39,070 nucleotides of DNA from Perkinsus olseni (Eukaryota > Perkinsozoa > Perkinsida). The DNA lies in contig JABANN010000326.1 of NCBI GenBank assembly GCA_013115125.1, positions 1 to 39,070 on the forward strand. The letters are read 5' to 3'. The notes below the pieces were generated by a model, which searched no databases, was not told the origin of the DNA, and saw only the letters and a list, made by a program, of their open reading frames with translations. The position numbers and the translations under genes were made by a program. Positions 9,252 through 19,264 of the stretch are shown in pieces. Position 1 is the first letter of the stretch. Every line of letters starts with the position of its first letter.

Positions 9252-11678
9252 ATGTCGTCATCACCTCCGAATAGAGGGGCCGATCAAGACGCGATCGATG
9301 AATCGATTTCGTCGTTGCGAATCAATTTGGATGTCATCAATGAGGCCATGCGGCAACCAGCCACCTCGGAGAGCGTCGATGTTGTTAGCAGTTTGATGTT
9401 AGAAGTAATAATGAGAGAATTTTTTGGCAAAAGACGGAATTTTCCACTGAATTTTTCGGACTTTCGACGGAAAATTTCCGGATTTCATTTAGTGGTGAAA
9501 ATGGCCATCAGGGGGCGTGAAGAATTCCTGAGAAAATTGTTCCTGAGAGATGACGTTATCGAAGAATTCAAAATTACTTGTTTCTTAGAAAAAATTTTTC
9601 CGGTCTGTAATACTATGTTGTATTGTGATACACATAATGGTCACAATGGTCATTACCCATGCGTGACTGTTGAACTTCTTTCGTAATTTTTGCCCGATTT
9701 TTTCCGTTTTAGGTTCAACAAACGAAAGATCAGCTTCAGGCGGAAGCGGAGCGTCTGGTCGAGGGCGGCCAATACGGCAGTACTGATAAAATTTTTGAAG
9801 CAATTTCTGAGGTAACTTTTCGGAGCCCGTATTTTTTTAATTTCCGCGTGACGGGAATCGGGAGCTGCAGCGGACGCCACCCGAAACCTGCTAGAAATTT
9901 TGTTTCCCAGGAATTGCGTAAATTGCGGATTTTTGGAGGAATTTTTCGGTGGACACGATGAAAATTTTCCACTTATTGGTGGAAGAAATGTGTGAAAGAA
10001 ACGAGAGGTATTTCGCTCCGCAGGTTTCTCACGTCGAGTCTGAGTTTGGGGAGTGGTCGAAGGCGGTTGAAGTCGCGTCCCGTCATCCCCAACCTCATCA
10101 TGGTGACACGGCAGAGAGTCCGGCCGTGGAGAACGCTGGTGGGGAAGGTCGTGGGGTCGATTCCGGCATATGGCGTTATTTTGACAGCAAATTCACCGGC
10201 GCCCGTGGTCGAGGAACCTGCGAAAAAAGAGACCTCGTCGCAGCGGAGCGGAGCAGCGCCGGAAGGGCAAACTGGCGAAGTAGGAACTCGGTAATTTCGT
10301 GGCGCGCGGGATAGTTTCCTTTGTTCAGGTCAATGCGCCACAAAGTTCCGGTGAAGCGAAGATTTCCGAGAAACCAAAAGATTCTGCCGGGGAAAATACT
10401 CAACAAGTTTTCTGGCCGGCCGCCGTAGCGACTCGCGGTAGAAGTCGTAGAGGAGCTCGTGGGGCTGCTAAGAGGGGTAAATCTCGGGATAGAAGGTAAT
10501 GAAAAGAGCGCGCGCCCTGGTGATCGATATGAACTTAGACATAAGGGCGGAAGAGACCAGGCCAAAGAGACTGGTGAAGCGGCTCCTGCGGTTTCCCAGC
10601 CAGAGGATCTTGGCTGGCCGACCGCGAAAATTGTAAGTTATTTCCGATGTTCTTCAAAGACAAAATTTACTTCAGACGACCAGTCCAGCAGCGAGTGCGC
10701 AAGAGGCCATAGCAGCGGTAAGGATAACTGAACGCGCTCGCCCTGATGATCGATTTCGTTCAGTGGGACGCTTTTGCTGCACCTGATCTTGCGAACACTA
10801 CCTCTAAACCGGATGACATGAAGAATGATTCCGCAGCGAACCAGAGCCGGAAAGGAAGTAAGGCGACCAAAATCGATCATCCGATCGATTTCTTTCCCTT
10901 GGAGTAATTCCTTCACTTCCGTCTTCTCTTCGTTCTGTTCCTATTATATTCTGTCATGTATCCAGACTCTCGAACGAGGTAGTTGCTTCTTTTTTCGCAT
11001 CATCCGCAATTCTCAACGCGGCTTTCATTTAGCCGATGCTCAGTGTTCGACTGAGTATGATGATTGACACTGGTACTCTCCAGCTGCGAAATATCGTAAA
11101 ATCGCGGAAAATTTGCGAAAAAAATCATCAATATATTTGCCAGGAGCCAAATATGTTTTTTCTCTCAGGTGTAGCGGTGTCATCGGCGTTGGGCGTGTGG
11201 GGTACGGACCAGCAAAAGAATATGACCGACTCACCACCGTCTCCTCCGACGTTGCCGATCCCGTCTAAACAGAATTCATCCAGCTCGGTTGATGCGCCTC
11301 CCAGCGTCCAGGCGGCGACACCGGTCGAAGAGGACAGACCCAAGCCTGGTGAGTTTGAGCTGAAAGGAAATCTTCGCCGTGCGGAAATCAAAGATACTCG
11401 ATCAGACGGGGTTGTGAACTCAGCGGCCCCTCCGGTTGTAACCTCGCCCGCATCATCGGCGTCGGGGAGAATGAAGATCTCGCTGAGCTGGGATGATGTT
11501 AAAGATATGTACGGCTCTGACAAAGAGAAGGCGAAGAAAGCGATACAAGACCAGTTTGTTCAGGTGGGTATCTTACAATCTTGCGACATCTTGAATTTCC
11601 TCAATTTTCTTTTAGGCAGTATCGTCGTCGCTTCACATAGATCCGTCAAGAGTTCGGGTTAAGAATGTTGCTGTATAG
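9252..11678 (+). CDS. 440-residue low-complexity protein with conserved-looking C-terminus
   Basis: Ten exons join in phase to 441 codons: 9252-9404, 9713-9811, 10024-10147, 10188-10279, 10329-10495, 10539-10632, 10676-10717, 10764-10857, 11169-11563, 11616-11678. It starts MSSSPPNRGADQDAID. The first 85 residues are helical and charged (VQQTKDQLQAEAERLV). The middle is Ser/Pro/Ala/Glu-rich with a basic patch ATRGRSRRGARGAAKRGKSR that could bind nucleic acid or be a nuclear signal. The C-terminus MKISLSWDDVKDMYG...SSSLHIDPSRVRVKNVAV resembles the helix-plus-'I.P.R..V' pattern of small ferredoxin-like modules, but I do not recognise the family. No signal peptide or TM segment. The exon 10024-10147 is the least certain. 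Confidence 0.65.
10148..10187 (+). repeat. 40-nt intron carrying a sense B-box-like word
   Basis: The intron GTCGTGGGG...GACAG contains GGGGTCGATTCCGGCATA, the sense-orientation equivalent of the B-box-like words in the membrane-protein gene. The phase (1) is preserved across it. Confidence 0.5.
10505..10530 (+). repeat. Intron word A, copy 3
   Basis: GCGCGCGCCCTGGTGATCGA in the 43-nt intron 10496-10538. Confidence 0.75.
10731..10756 (+). repeat. Intron word A, copy 4
   Basis: ACGCGCTCGCCCTGATGATC then GATTT in the 46-nt intron 10718-10763, a diverged copy of the same word. Confidence 0.7.
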
Positions 11679-12094
11679 TTGTACGCTGTTGTTGTCATTA
11701 CTGTTACTAATCGATTTCAAGACAGTGTGACCGTTTCAATCATTTACTCGTTGAAAACGAGGAAATGTCGAGTTTGACATAAACTGAAGTTTCGAGAGAT
11801 GACAGTATGATCACGAGGTAACCGGCGGAAAGTAATCGCGTAACCTTCGAACACTCTTTCGGTAGCCGACAATTTGTAAGACGCCGAGAGAGAGGGAAGG
11901 CATCGGGGGAGGTAATCGATAACTCCACTGAGAAAAACGATGTTTTCACAACATTTATTAACTCAACACCTTCCAAGCTGCACACAACAACAACATTAAC
12001 TACATCATTCATCAAAATCGTTAATACGGAAAAGAACTCGATGACATACAGTGATGTATTATTGATAATAAGAAGACGAGTACTGTTCCTCTCC
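11679..12094. other. No gene seen
   Basis: 3' flank of the low-complexity gene and of the minus-strand exon at 12095. No continuous coding, repeat or RNA signal that I can support. Confidence 0.5.
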
Positions 12095-12345
12095 CTACTT
12101 CCGAGGGGTATAATACGTAGTATTGGTGAACTTGTCTTCCTTCTTCTGCCACATTTCACGATTGGCTGCCTTCACGGCCTCGTCGTACTCCTGATGGAAC
12201 TCGTTGCACAGATCTTTGAAGGTCCACAGGTTTTTAAGGGCCCGTTTAACAGTAGAACAATAATCTTCAATAGAGTAATCCTCTTTGTCATACTTAAGCA
12301 CTCGAAGGGGATCACGGCCAGACCAATGTTCCTGGCGGGCGGAAG
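12095..12345 (-). CDS. Minus-strand terminal exon of an unidentified protein
   Basis: An open stretch of about 80 codons runs from near 12345 to the stop at 12095. It includes QEHWSGRDPLRVLKYDKED and ends KFTNTTYYTPRK. It is strongly charged, helical and rich in Trp/Tyr/Lys/Glu, unlike random ORFs around it. No start is visible in this exon, so upstream exons should lie at higher coordinates, but I could not place them. Family not recognised. Confidence 0.4.
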
Positions 12346-12909
12346 CTCAACCCGCCCTGCCTGGATATGGAGATGGGCTACCACAACTCGTTGACTCGGC
12401 CCCCAGAGAAGTAATGCCCGGTAACTTATTTTGGTATTCTACTGAGTATTCTCCGAGAAGTCCTCGTCACCCGTGTTAAGAAGGAGATCATCATAGATAG
12501 CGGCGCCATTTCACTGGCTCTGCTATGTACTATTCCCTCAGTGTGAATCACCCTACCATCCTCTGCAACATGGGAACGATCTGATGAGACAATGCCAGAG
12601 TCTTAGGAAACAATGCCAGTCGATGCCGAACACGCTGACGTTTATCAGGTAGGGTGTTGTTGGTTTGCAGCCCTGCGGCTCGTTTCACGTAGGAAGCGAC
12701 AGCCCAGCTTCTCAACTACCCTCATGTCTCTGAAGCCACAGGCCTCACCTCAGCTCAACTCATGTAAACGCAATAATTCAGTGCTCGCTCATAACAACAT
12801 TAGCATCAGCATCATTTTCTGTGGATTCTTTCAGCCAGCGTTAATAAGATAACCATGGGACAAATTGATAAATAGCGATGAATTCATGGAAAAGCCGGGG
12901 AAGTCCCCC

Positions 12910-13836
12910 TCATCTCCTTCGGGGGAATATCTCGACAGTCTGACGGTCGATATCCCTGAACTCCCATTCTTGACTTTCAGCCGCGTCAACGGCACCTTGG
13001 GTCTCGTTGTAGAACCGAGCGCATAGGGCAACGTAACTCGGATAATTTTTCTTAACAACCCTCACAGCCGAGCACGTTCCCCTGAGTTTCTCGATTGCAG
13101 ATCGCCTAGCTTTCGTCTGGGGAGCCTCTTTTTCGTCTTCATGAAGAACAGTGGTAGATCCTATCTTTCTCACGGCCGAGTATAGCCTATCAATTTCACT
13201 GCGTAAGTCGAGGGGTTCAACTCCCTGAGCGGAACCCGGCCAGTGTTATTGGGAGTGCGTCCGCCGATAAAATTGTGTAGAAGCTGGCCGGGAGTCCGAC
13301 CATCACCGCTGTTATACCACTCCAGACCAGAGATGGCCCCGTATCTTTGACATGACAGGAAATGAGAATAATGATACCTCTTCCTCTTACTTCGCTGCGA
13401 ATGTGACCTGGTTGCCGGCCTCTGGGCAGCGAACCCATGCTGTTTGAAGCCTTGACTTCACGATGCGTATCTCGATACCCCTCTCCACAGGCCCAGCGCC
13501 TCCCCAAAACGTCCGATATGTGACGGAAGTGACGAAGTTTCCCCCGAGAGAGATGCCTGACCCGCCATCTTGTGGAGGGTAGCCCTGAGAACGGTCACCA
13601 ACAGGGATGAGGGCCGGAACTACAACAGCAAGCGAATCGCGGAATCTAACATATGCATTAAACCCCCACCGGTGGATAACAGACATTAGTCATTTTAGGG
13701 TCTCTAAGAGACTGTCTCTTACATCAGTAGGGGTGTTGTGTTGGGCCACTGAGCCGATAGCGGTAACGAGGGGTGAGTTGGAGAGTAATGCAGCAGCAGC
13801 TGACACTCCGATGATGATGAACTGTTTTGGGGACAT
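12910..13836 (-). CDS. Secreted-family protein C, inverted copy
   Basis: Exon 1 13836-13723 encodes MSPKQFIIIGVSAAAALL...VAQHNTPTD, a clear signal peptide ending at a phase-0 GTAAGA donor. Exon 2 13584-13391 (194 nt) encodes GYPPQDGGSGIS... with the VTYRTFWGGAGPVE motif. Exon 3 13224-12910 holds LRSEIDRLYSAV, ARRSAIEKLRGT and ARFYNETQGAVDAAE. It is closely related to cassette B at 1509-2189, and its first exon and first intron match positions 1-90. The model is off by one base between exons 2 and 3, so either an acceptor is misplaced or the gene is damaged. Secreted; function unknown. Confidence 0.65.
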
Positions 13837-14882
13837 TCAGGAGGGTCGACTTTAACGCTGCTTGGTTGTATGACAAAGGTCGAGTGGCGCAGTAGCCCAC
13901 CCCCTGTCACTGCTCATGACACCCCCTCGGGTCCGAACAACTCATTCAAGTCATATCAGTCGCATTTGATATAACCCTCCCGCGGTACCCTCATTGGGAT
14001 GTTGGAAGTTGAGGAAAAAACACCGCTCGAAGGGACATGCGCCCGCTCGCCTTCTCGGGCGAACGATCGATACGTAATCGATTATGTATCGTTGTGCGGC
14101 GGATTCTCGTTCCTGACAGTGATCGACCACGGCTGATCGACGAGAGTGAAATTGAGAGAAGACAGGTGGTTGTGTAACAGGCATCTTCCGCACAAGCGAG
14201 GCTAGTGTGGATATTCAAACAATACTAATGAACAATCCATGTCGTTTCAAACGACTTGTTTGTCTTCTGGTGTTCACCAGACCTTGGTTAGTTTCCGGGC
14301 CCTTCTCTGCCCGGCAGAGAACAGTCTGTCGGCAGACTGTCTGCCCCATCCCTCGATGTAATGGTGGGACTAGAGTTTGTCTTCAACGATGCTTCAAGTA
14401 TGTCCGCGAGTCTTGGACTAAAGTCTGGACACTCTCAGTTGACTAGACACTCTCAGTCCTGATAGATGTCCGTTGTCTGGAGCGTGGTGAGTTGCAGTCA
14501 ATGGTTGTGCCTACTTGGTTTAACAGCGCTTTCAACAGTAACGTCTACAAAAGTCCTAGCCTAACGACCCTACGAGTAGCTTCACGCCTCTCGATGCAGC
14601 GTCGTCAGTTTGTGCATAACGCTGATGGCGTTTCAAGAAGTCGGGAAGTGGCGCTCGCATCCTCAGTTGGGGAAGGGTCAGTCGGTGTGAATAGTGAACG
14701 GAGTCAGTTTGAAGTCAACAGCAGCCGTTCGACACCCATAGCTGAGCTTAGCTTGAACTCATTCGGAAGTTCCAAGTAGGAACCAGCAAGAAGGTTCCCT
14801 TGAACACAACTCCAGGTATCAGCACGATCGACTTCCGGGGGGTGAGTTCACCGCGGGAACAGTGATTATCAATCATGACTCA
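13837..14882. other. Gene-poor stretch
   Basis: A plus-strand ORF at 14492-14779 (95 residues, Ser-rich) has no motif, splice support or homology I recognise. Nothing else is supportable here. Confidence 0.4.
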
Positions 14883-16260
14883 TCATTGCTCTTCATGCAA
14901 CCACAGCGAATTTTTTCCATCATTTCTGCATTTCTCCTCCAGTACGACGAACGCAGCTCGGCGATTGAGTACTTCGGGCTTCAACTCTTCTCTTTCGGCC
15001 AGGCGTGTGACGAGGCTGACAAGTGAATGTTGCGAAGTGCCGGTGCGCCTCCCTCTGGCTGCCTGGTGAGGAACGGTTAGCACGTGCGGGGGCTCCCAAT
15101 ACAGGGCTTTTATAGAGTCTTCTATTCAATATTTCTCTCATCATTTGAAAACTATGCGGGTGATTGTGTTCAGACGTGAGGAAGTTGCTTCTCAGAGAAG
15201 CGATCTTCTTGCGCATGAACACACGAGGAGGTTTCTCTTCCGCGAGTCTGGGCTAGTCCGGTCCCTCAGCATGGTGCCGGAGAGATATCTTGTACTCTTT
15301 AACGACACTTACCATTTGTTGGCCGCGGCAATTAAACGCTCCAAGAGCCTCAGCACCGCCTCCTGAAACGGCTTATCCCGAAATATTTTACAGGAATGCG
15401 GGCTACCATTTCGTCATCATCGAACTGATCGCAGATCCCTCGGGTCACGATGGACGCCCCCGGGAAGTAGGCCTCCAGACAACCCGTCATGTCGATATTT
15501 TCGAACCCTGAACTTCGACAGTCAAGCGAAGCGCGAGTCTTGTCCTGGCGTCTCACAAGCACTCGGATTTTCCTGTCCATTTTCTAAGGCGTCGATGGCC
15601 CGGTCAAAAGCTGTGAACTTTCTTTCTTGCTCGCTTTCCCCATCGGCTGTCCACAAATTCTCTAGGATCTTTGAAGTCCTGTTTTCGATAAGTTTTTCAG
15701 TCCATCGAGAGAGTTGAGGACTCCAGCAAGCCAAAGCCTCTCTGCATAGCTCAAATAATTGGAGAATCTTCGTTTCCTCGGATGTAGCTCGAGCTCGGTC
15801 GCAGCCTGCAAGCTTGTCGAAAGATTCCTCGGACCCGACGTAGCGGAGTGCCTCTCTCAGAAGGGGCTCCAGATGAGACTCTCGCAAAGTTTCGTAGTCT
15901 CCTCCGAACGCTAGCCTAATGAGCACTAGGAGGATTGACTCAGACTCCATAGGAGAGGGGGATCACTCGAGGAAATTCGTAGCTGTGAGATTTTCCTGCA
16001 GGGCGCTCGCGCGCTCACAGTCCCCCACAACTCGGAGTGCTTCACAAACGGCATCCCTGAGAACTGTCTGCGCGTCCACTGAGGCTTCTTTCCAACACGC
16101 TCACCTAGTCTTGAGGAAGCTGCTGCAGAGGTGTCGGTCCGGGCCTTGTCCCGAGGCAGTCCCTCGGCCTGACGCCGAGCTTTCTCTGCCTGATAAAATC
16201 AATTGCAATTGATTCAATTTCGGCATATCCCACGAGAGCGTCAACGTCGGGAAGGCGCGG
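14883..16260 (-). CDS. All-helical protein E, multi-exon, family not recognised
   Basis: The last four exons fit in phase: 15944-15557, 15507-15392, 15362-15313, 15015-14883 (stop TGA). They give about 229 residues including ILLVLIRLAFGGDYETLRES, ENIDMTGCLEAYFPGASIV, AVLRLLERLIAAANK and LAEREELKPEVLNRRAAFV. The pattern is amphipathic helices throughout, with no signal peptide or TM segment. Upstream coding continues to about 16260 (VLRDAVCEALRVV; AEKARRQAEGLPRD; YAEIESIAIDFI), but junctions there are uncertain and one would need a 26-nt intron. VLRDAVCEALRVVGDCERA resembles LLREALRYVGS...GCDRA downstream, suggesting an internal helical repeat. Scaffold or ARM/HEAT-like fold possible; function unknown. 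Confidence 0.6.
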
Positions 16261-16344
16261 GGAGCCGTTCACAATTCACCCCTACCCCCTGCCAAACCGC
16301 GATACTGCTAGCCTAAGTGAACGCTCGGGGATGCGCACCATACG

Positions 16345-16664
16345 CCACGTGAAAGCGCTACACTAGGAGAAACCTGGAAGAGCAGTTCTGTAGTGACCCA
16401 CATGGACCTTCCACGGCCGATGAAGATGCGAATTCACGCCAGTGGAAGTCATATCTGAGGTTGATGCATGCTTATCGTATCGTCGCGCGTATCCCGGACA
16501 TCTACCCCTCGAGCGCATCTCCGGGCGCTGCGACTCTGAAGAAGGTCGTCGACGGCACAGCTGTAGAACCACGACCAACTCCCACAGCGGCACCGAGAAG
16601 GCGGGCGAAGAAGCCGTCCATCGGATGGCTGCTTGAGCCCGTTCCAGTCTCAGCGTCCGTGTAA
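16345..16664 (+). CDS. Plus-strand 3' exon F, unidentified protein
   Basis: An open frame of about 105 codons begins near an AG at 16345 and ends at TAA 16664. It reads NLEEQFCSDPHG, then SRQWKSYLRLMHAYRIVARI, PDIYPSSASPG and a basic patch AAPRRRAKKPS. The composition (Trp, Tyr, Arg-rich helix, then a Pro-rich tail) looks like protein. No ATG fits at the 5' side, so an earlier exon is expected. It lies between the stop of D and the 5' part of E, so E and F would be divergent. Family unknown. Confidence 0.4.
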
Positions 16665-16761
16665 CTAGCCACTCAGCTTAGTGAGTTCATCGTGGGTGAG
16701 CTGAGCCGTTACGTGCCGCCTCGACGGTACCGCCAACCGTGGGGTAATGGGCAGAAGGCTA

Positions 16762-17746
16762 CTAATCTGACGAGATTCTCTGCAGTTCAGCGAGACGTGC
16801 TACCCACTTTAGAAGGCAGATCTGAGGTGCCTGTAAAGTGGTCACGTCCACGCTGAAGAACTTGGCAAAGGCCGCCATGACCCGAGGGTTGAGAAGAGGA
16901 AATTCTCGATGAATCTGCCCAGAACTCTCAAACCCTGTTCAGGACGGAGTCAGCAGAATCTCAGAGCGTTCGTCTAACCAGTTCGTGATTTCACTCAACT
17001 CATTTACTGGAAGGTGGATGACGGTTTTGGCCGGAATTACCCGAACCTTCAGAGAGTCGGCCTTCGACTGTGTTTCATCGAGGCTTGAAATGTGCTACAA
17101 AGACATGCTTTTTTCGGAGGAACAATTGCGGCTGTAAACTCACATGATCTGAGGCGTTCGTTGCTGAAAGTACGGGGCGATTCGACAGGAACGATGTAAA
17201 TGACGCGGCCGCCTTTCTTCTCTGCTGGTGTCTACTGATGAACAGAACTGCGGCTCATGTGGGGTACAAAACCCACAGCCACAACTGCCCTCCAGGAAGG
17301 GACTGGAGATTTTCCATCTCACAGAGCTTGGTGATGAGCTCACGCTCTCGCGGGTGTTCCCACTGGGCCTCGCCGGTCTCGGCATTGTAATAATATCTGA
17401 CTCATGCGCTTGGCTAAACCGTACTGCCGAACACTCGCGATACACCAGCTGTGTCGAGTTGTCCCCTTCGGCCGTTGGACAGTCGTGCCACTTGTCGGGT
17501 AGCTCATCGCAAAGGAATCGTCGTACCAGAAGTACGGCTTCGGGATTGGCTTGCCGCCTGAGAACAGAATGTAGAACCCTCAGGCAATAATGAGGCTTCG
17601 CTGTTGGTCTGACCAACTTGGTCAGGAGGCCTGAAGATTCCGCTGATCCCATATTGCTCCAATAAGATACTAAGCTGAAGCTCAGCAAGATGGCGGATGA
17701 CCATTGAACCATTGCAAGCAGCATAACTCAGGTGCTGGGTTCTCAA
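16762..17746 (-). CDS. WW-domain protein D, CEP164-N-terminus-like
   Basis: The WW domain is split by an intron of about 47 nt. The first part reads CDELPDKWHDCPTAEG, the second YYYNAETGEAQWEHPRERE. The two Trp, the YYYN block and the final Pro are all present. A helical segment just upstream (PEAVLLVRRFL) followed by LP..W..C matches the arrangement at the N-terminus of the centriolar protein CEP164 and its protist relatives. This is an inference from pattern only. The upstream exon has AELQLSILLEQYGISGIF. Downstream exons carry LKVRVIPAKTVIHLP and a C-terminal helix VMAAFAKFFSVDVTTL ending RISSD. The start is uncertain (ATG 17746 or beyond). Confidence 0.6.
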
Positions 17747-18183
17747 TCAGTCGGTCTCGAACAGGTTAGGGACTGCATTCATGGCTTAGCCCGAATGACT
17801 CACAAATCAATGCCGAGGTGGATGCAATACTCCACCAGACGTCTCAAGTCATCGTCTCTGTCAGTGCTGGTGGTTTGTATACCGTCTTTTCCCTCCAAAG
17901 GCTCAACATCACCGCTTTGAGTAGCCCTCGTAGCCCAGGTGCGGGCCGCTGAGTACGCCGAAGTTAAATGCGAGGTCAACCACGTGGCAGTCGTCGCTAT
18001 TTCGCTCGTCTGGGGATGCTCCTCTCGAGGAGGGAGGATCGGGACTGATGCAACGAAAGCAATGCTTATACCACAAATTGCGCTACTCCTGATCTCCTAC
18101 CATCATCAGCCCATGCAGTCGAGGGAGGGCCGCCGCGGAGGCGAGGTGGGGGCGGTAGCGCTGAATTGTCGGCGATACCGACT
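17747..18183. other. Intergenic
   Basis: Plus-strand ORFs here are low in convincing features and partly mirror gene G. Nothing supportable. Confidence 0.4.
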
Positions 18184-18492
18184 TTACTGGTGGACGTGCC
18201 AGGGAGTCTCATCAACTAACAAGAGCTTTCTCTCGGATGACTCAGCCCGGTCGTTGGTTTCTCGCGTGACGGTAGTCTCGCCCATTGCACGATGCAGAGC
18301 AGTTCGGGATGATGCAATTTGCATCACCTCGAACTGCTCTTTCCCTTGGGCGACCCGCTCTGCATTCTTCTTGGAGGAGAATGCCACACGTTACGCAGAA
18401 CAGAGCCCGTGGACTAGGAGCAACGTCAACTTAGCAACGTTAAGCATCGAATGCTTCCTTCCGCACGAATCGGGCTTCGGGCTCGCCATCAT
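18184..18492 (-). CDS. Small secreted protein G
   Basis: Starts at ATG 18447 (MLNVAKLTLLLVHGLCSA, a textbook signal peptide), or 15 codons upstream at ATG 18492. The following exon runs KNAERVAQGKEQFEVMQIAS to the stop at 18184 and is charged and helical, about 60 residues. The two join in phase only with a GC-AG intron of 25-30 nt. A GT donor two bases further on would leave the phase wrong. The mature product would be about 65-75 residues with no Cys and no known motif. Confidence 0.45.
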
Positions 18493-19264
18493 GTAAACTA
18501 ATGAGAACTCGAAACCTGAGACTTCCTCTCGAGGTATGGACGATGTCACATACCGTCGGTGAAGCCGGCCGTGTGGGGACATTCGACACAAAGGTGCAGC
18601 AATGAGACACCAGCTGCACAGCAGCTAGCGCTAGTATCAGACTCTGTTTCTGCCTTCGGTTACTTGAGTTGAGTTGATTCATTTGCATTCGGGAGGAAGG
18701 CGGCTGCGTCCCTGCGGAGACGCGTGGGTCGCGCCGCCAGGCCTCTCTTTTCGTTTTATCCACCCTCCCTGAACCTTCAAAACCGAAAGTGTGGGTGAGC
18801 TCGTCATCATCCAAAGGATGGGGCGGGCTGGACGTATCGAGTGCCGTTACCATGGCAAGGTGCTTGGTCGGATACTGAGCTTTCATGGGCCAGCAAGTCC
18901 GTGATCGCTTGGGTTTCGGCAGTTCCGGGATACCTTGTTGGATAGTAGTTTCTCCAATATTGCACACTAGTTTTGTATCAATGGTGAGGGTATCTGTGGT
19001 ATCGGCTGGCTCAATGGGTGACCAGACCTTCCTCCTACAGTTTCCGCTACCAACTTCTTCGACGTTGCGCGACGCTTTACGTTCTCTGACAACGCCACCT
19101 ACCGTGACCTGACCGGGCACGACAGTCGTCGGACGACGGTAGCTTAGCCCGGGTGGCCGAGTTCGGAAGTCGTTCGAGTTGACTAGACTGGACGACAAGC
19201 TCGGCTGATCCTCTTCCGAGCGTTCGATGAACCCACTAGGGCCAGCCCGCACCGAGCGGTGCAA
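18493..19264 (-). CDS. Long unidentified ORF H, possibly a second secreted gene
   Basis: Open frame of 274 codons from 19264, the longest in this interval (its tail overlaps gene G). Hydrophilic, Ser/Thr/Pro/Arg-rich N-terminal two thirds. At 18688 an internal ATG begins MQMNQLNSSNRRQKQS followed by LILALAAVQLVSHCC, which looks like a signal peptide. The real gene may therefore start there and splice at GTATGTGA near 18555. Either reading is uncertain; no domain recognised. Confidence 0.35.

Noticed and set aside
14207-14779. Plus-strand ORFs in the gene-poor stretch
   Set aside because: Arg/Ser-rich composition, no motif, no splice-consistent joining; indistinguishable from chance.
15919-16212. 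Plus-strand ORF of 97 codons
   Set aside because: Antisense to gene E, whose minus-strand exons join in phase; treated as a shadow.
17939-18496. Plus-strand ORF of 185 codons
   Set aside because: It lies opposite gene G, which has a signal peptide and a consistent continuation; the plus-strand translation is Ser/Cys/Arg-rich with no motif.
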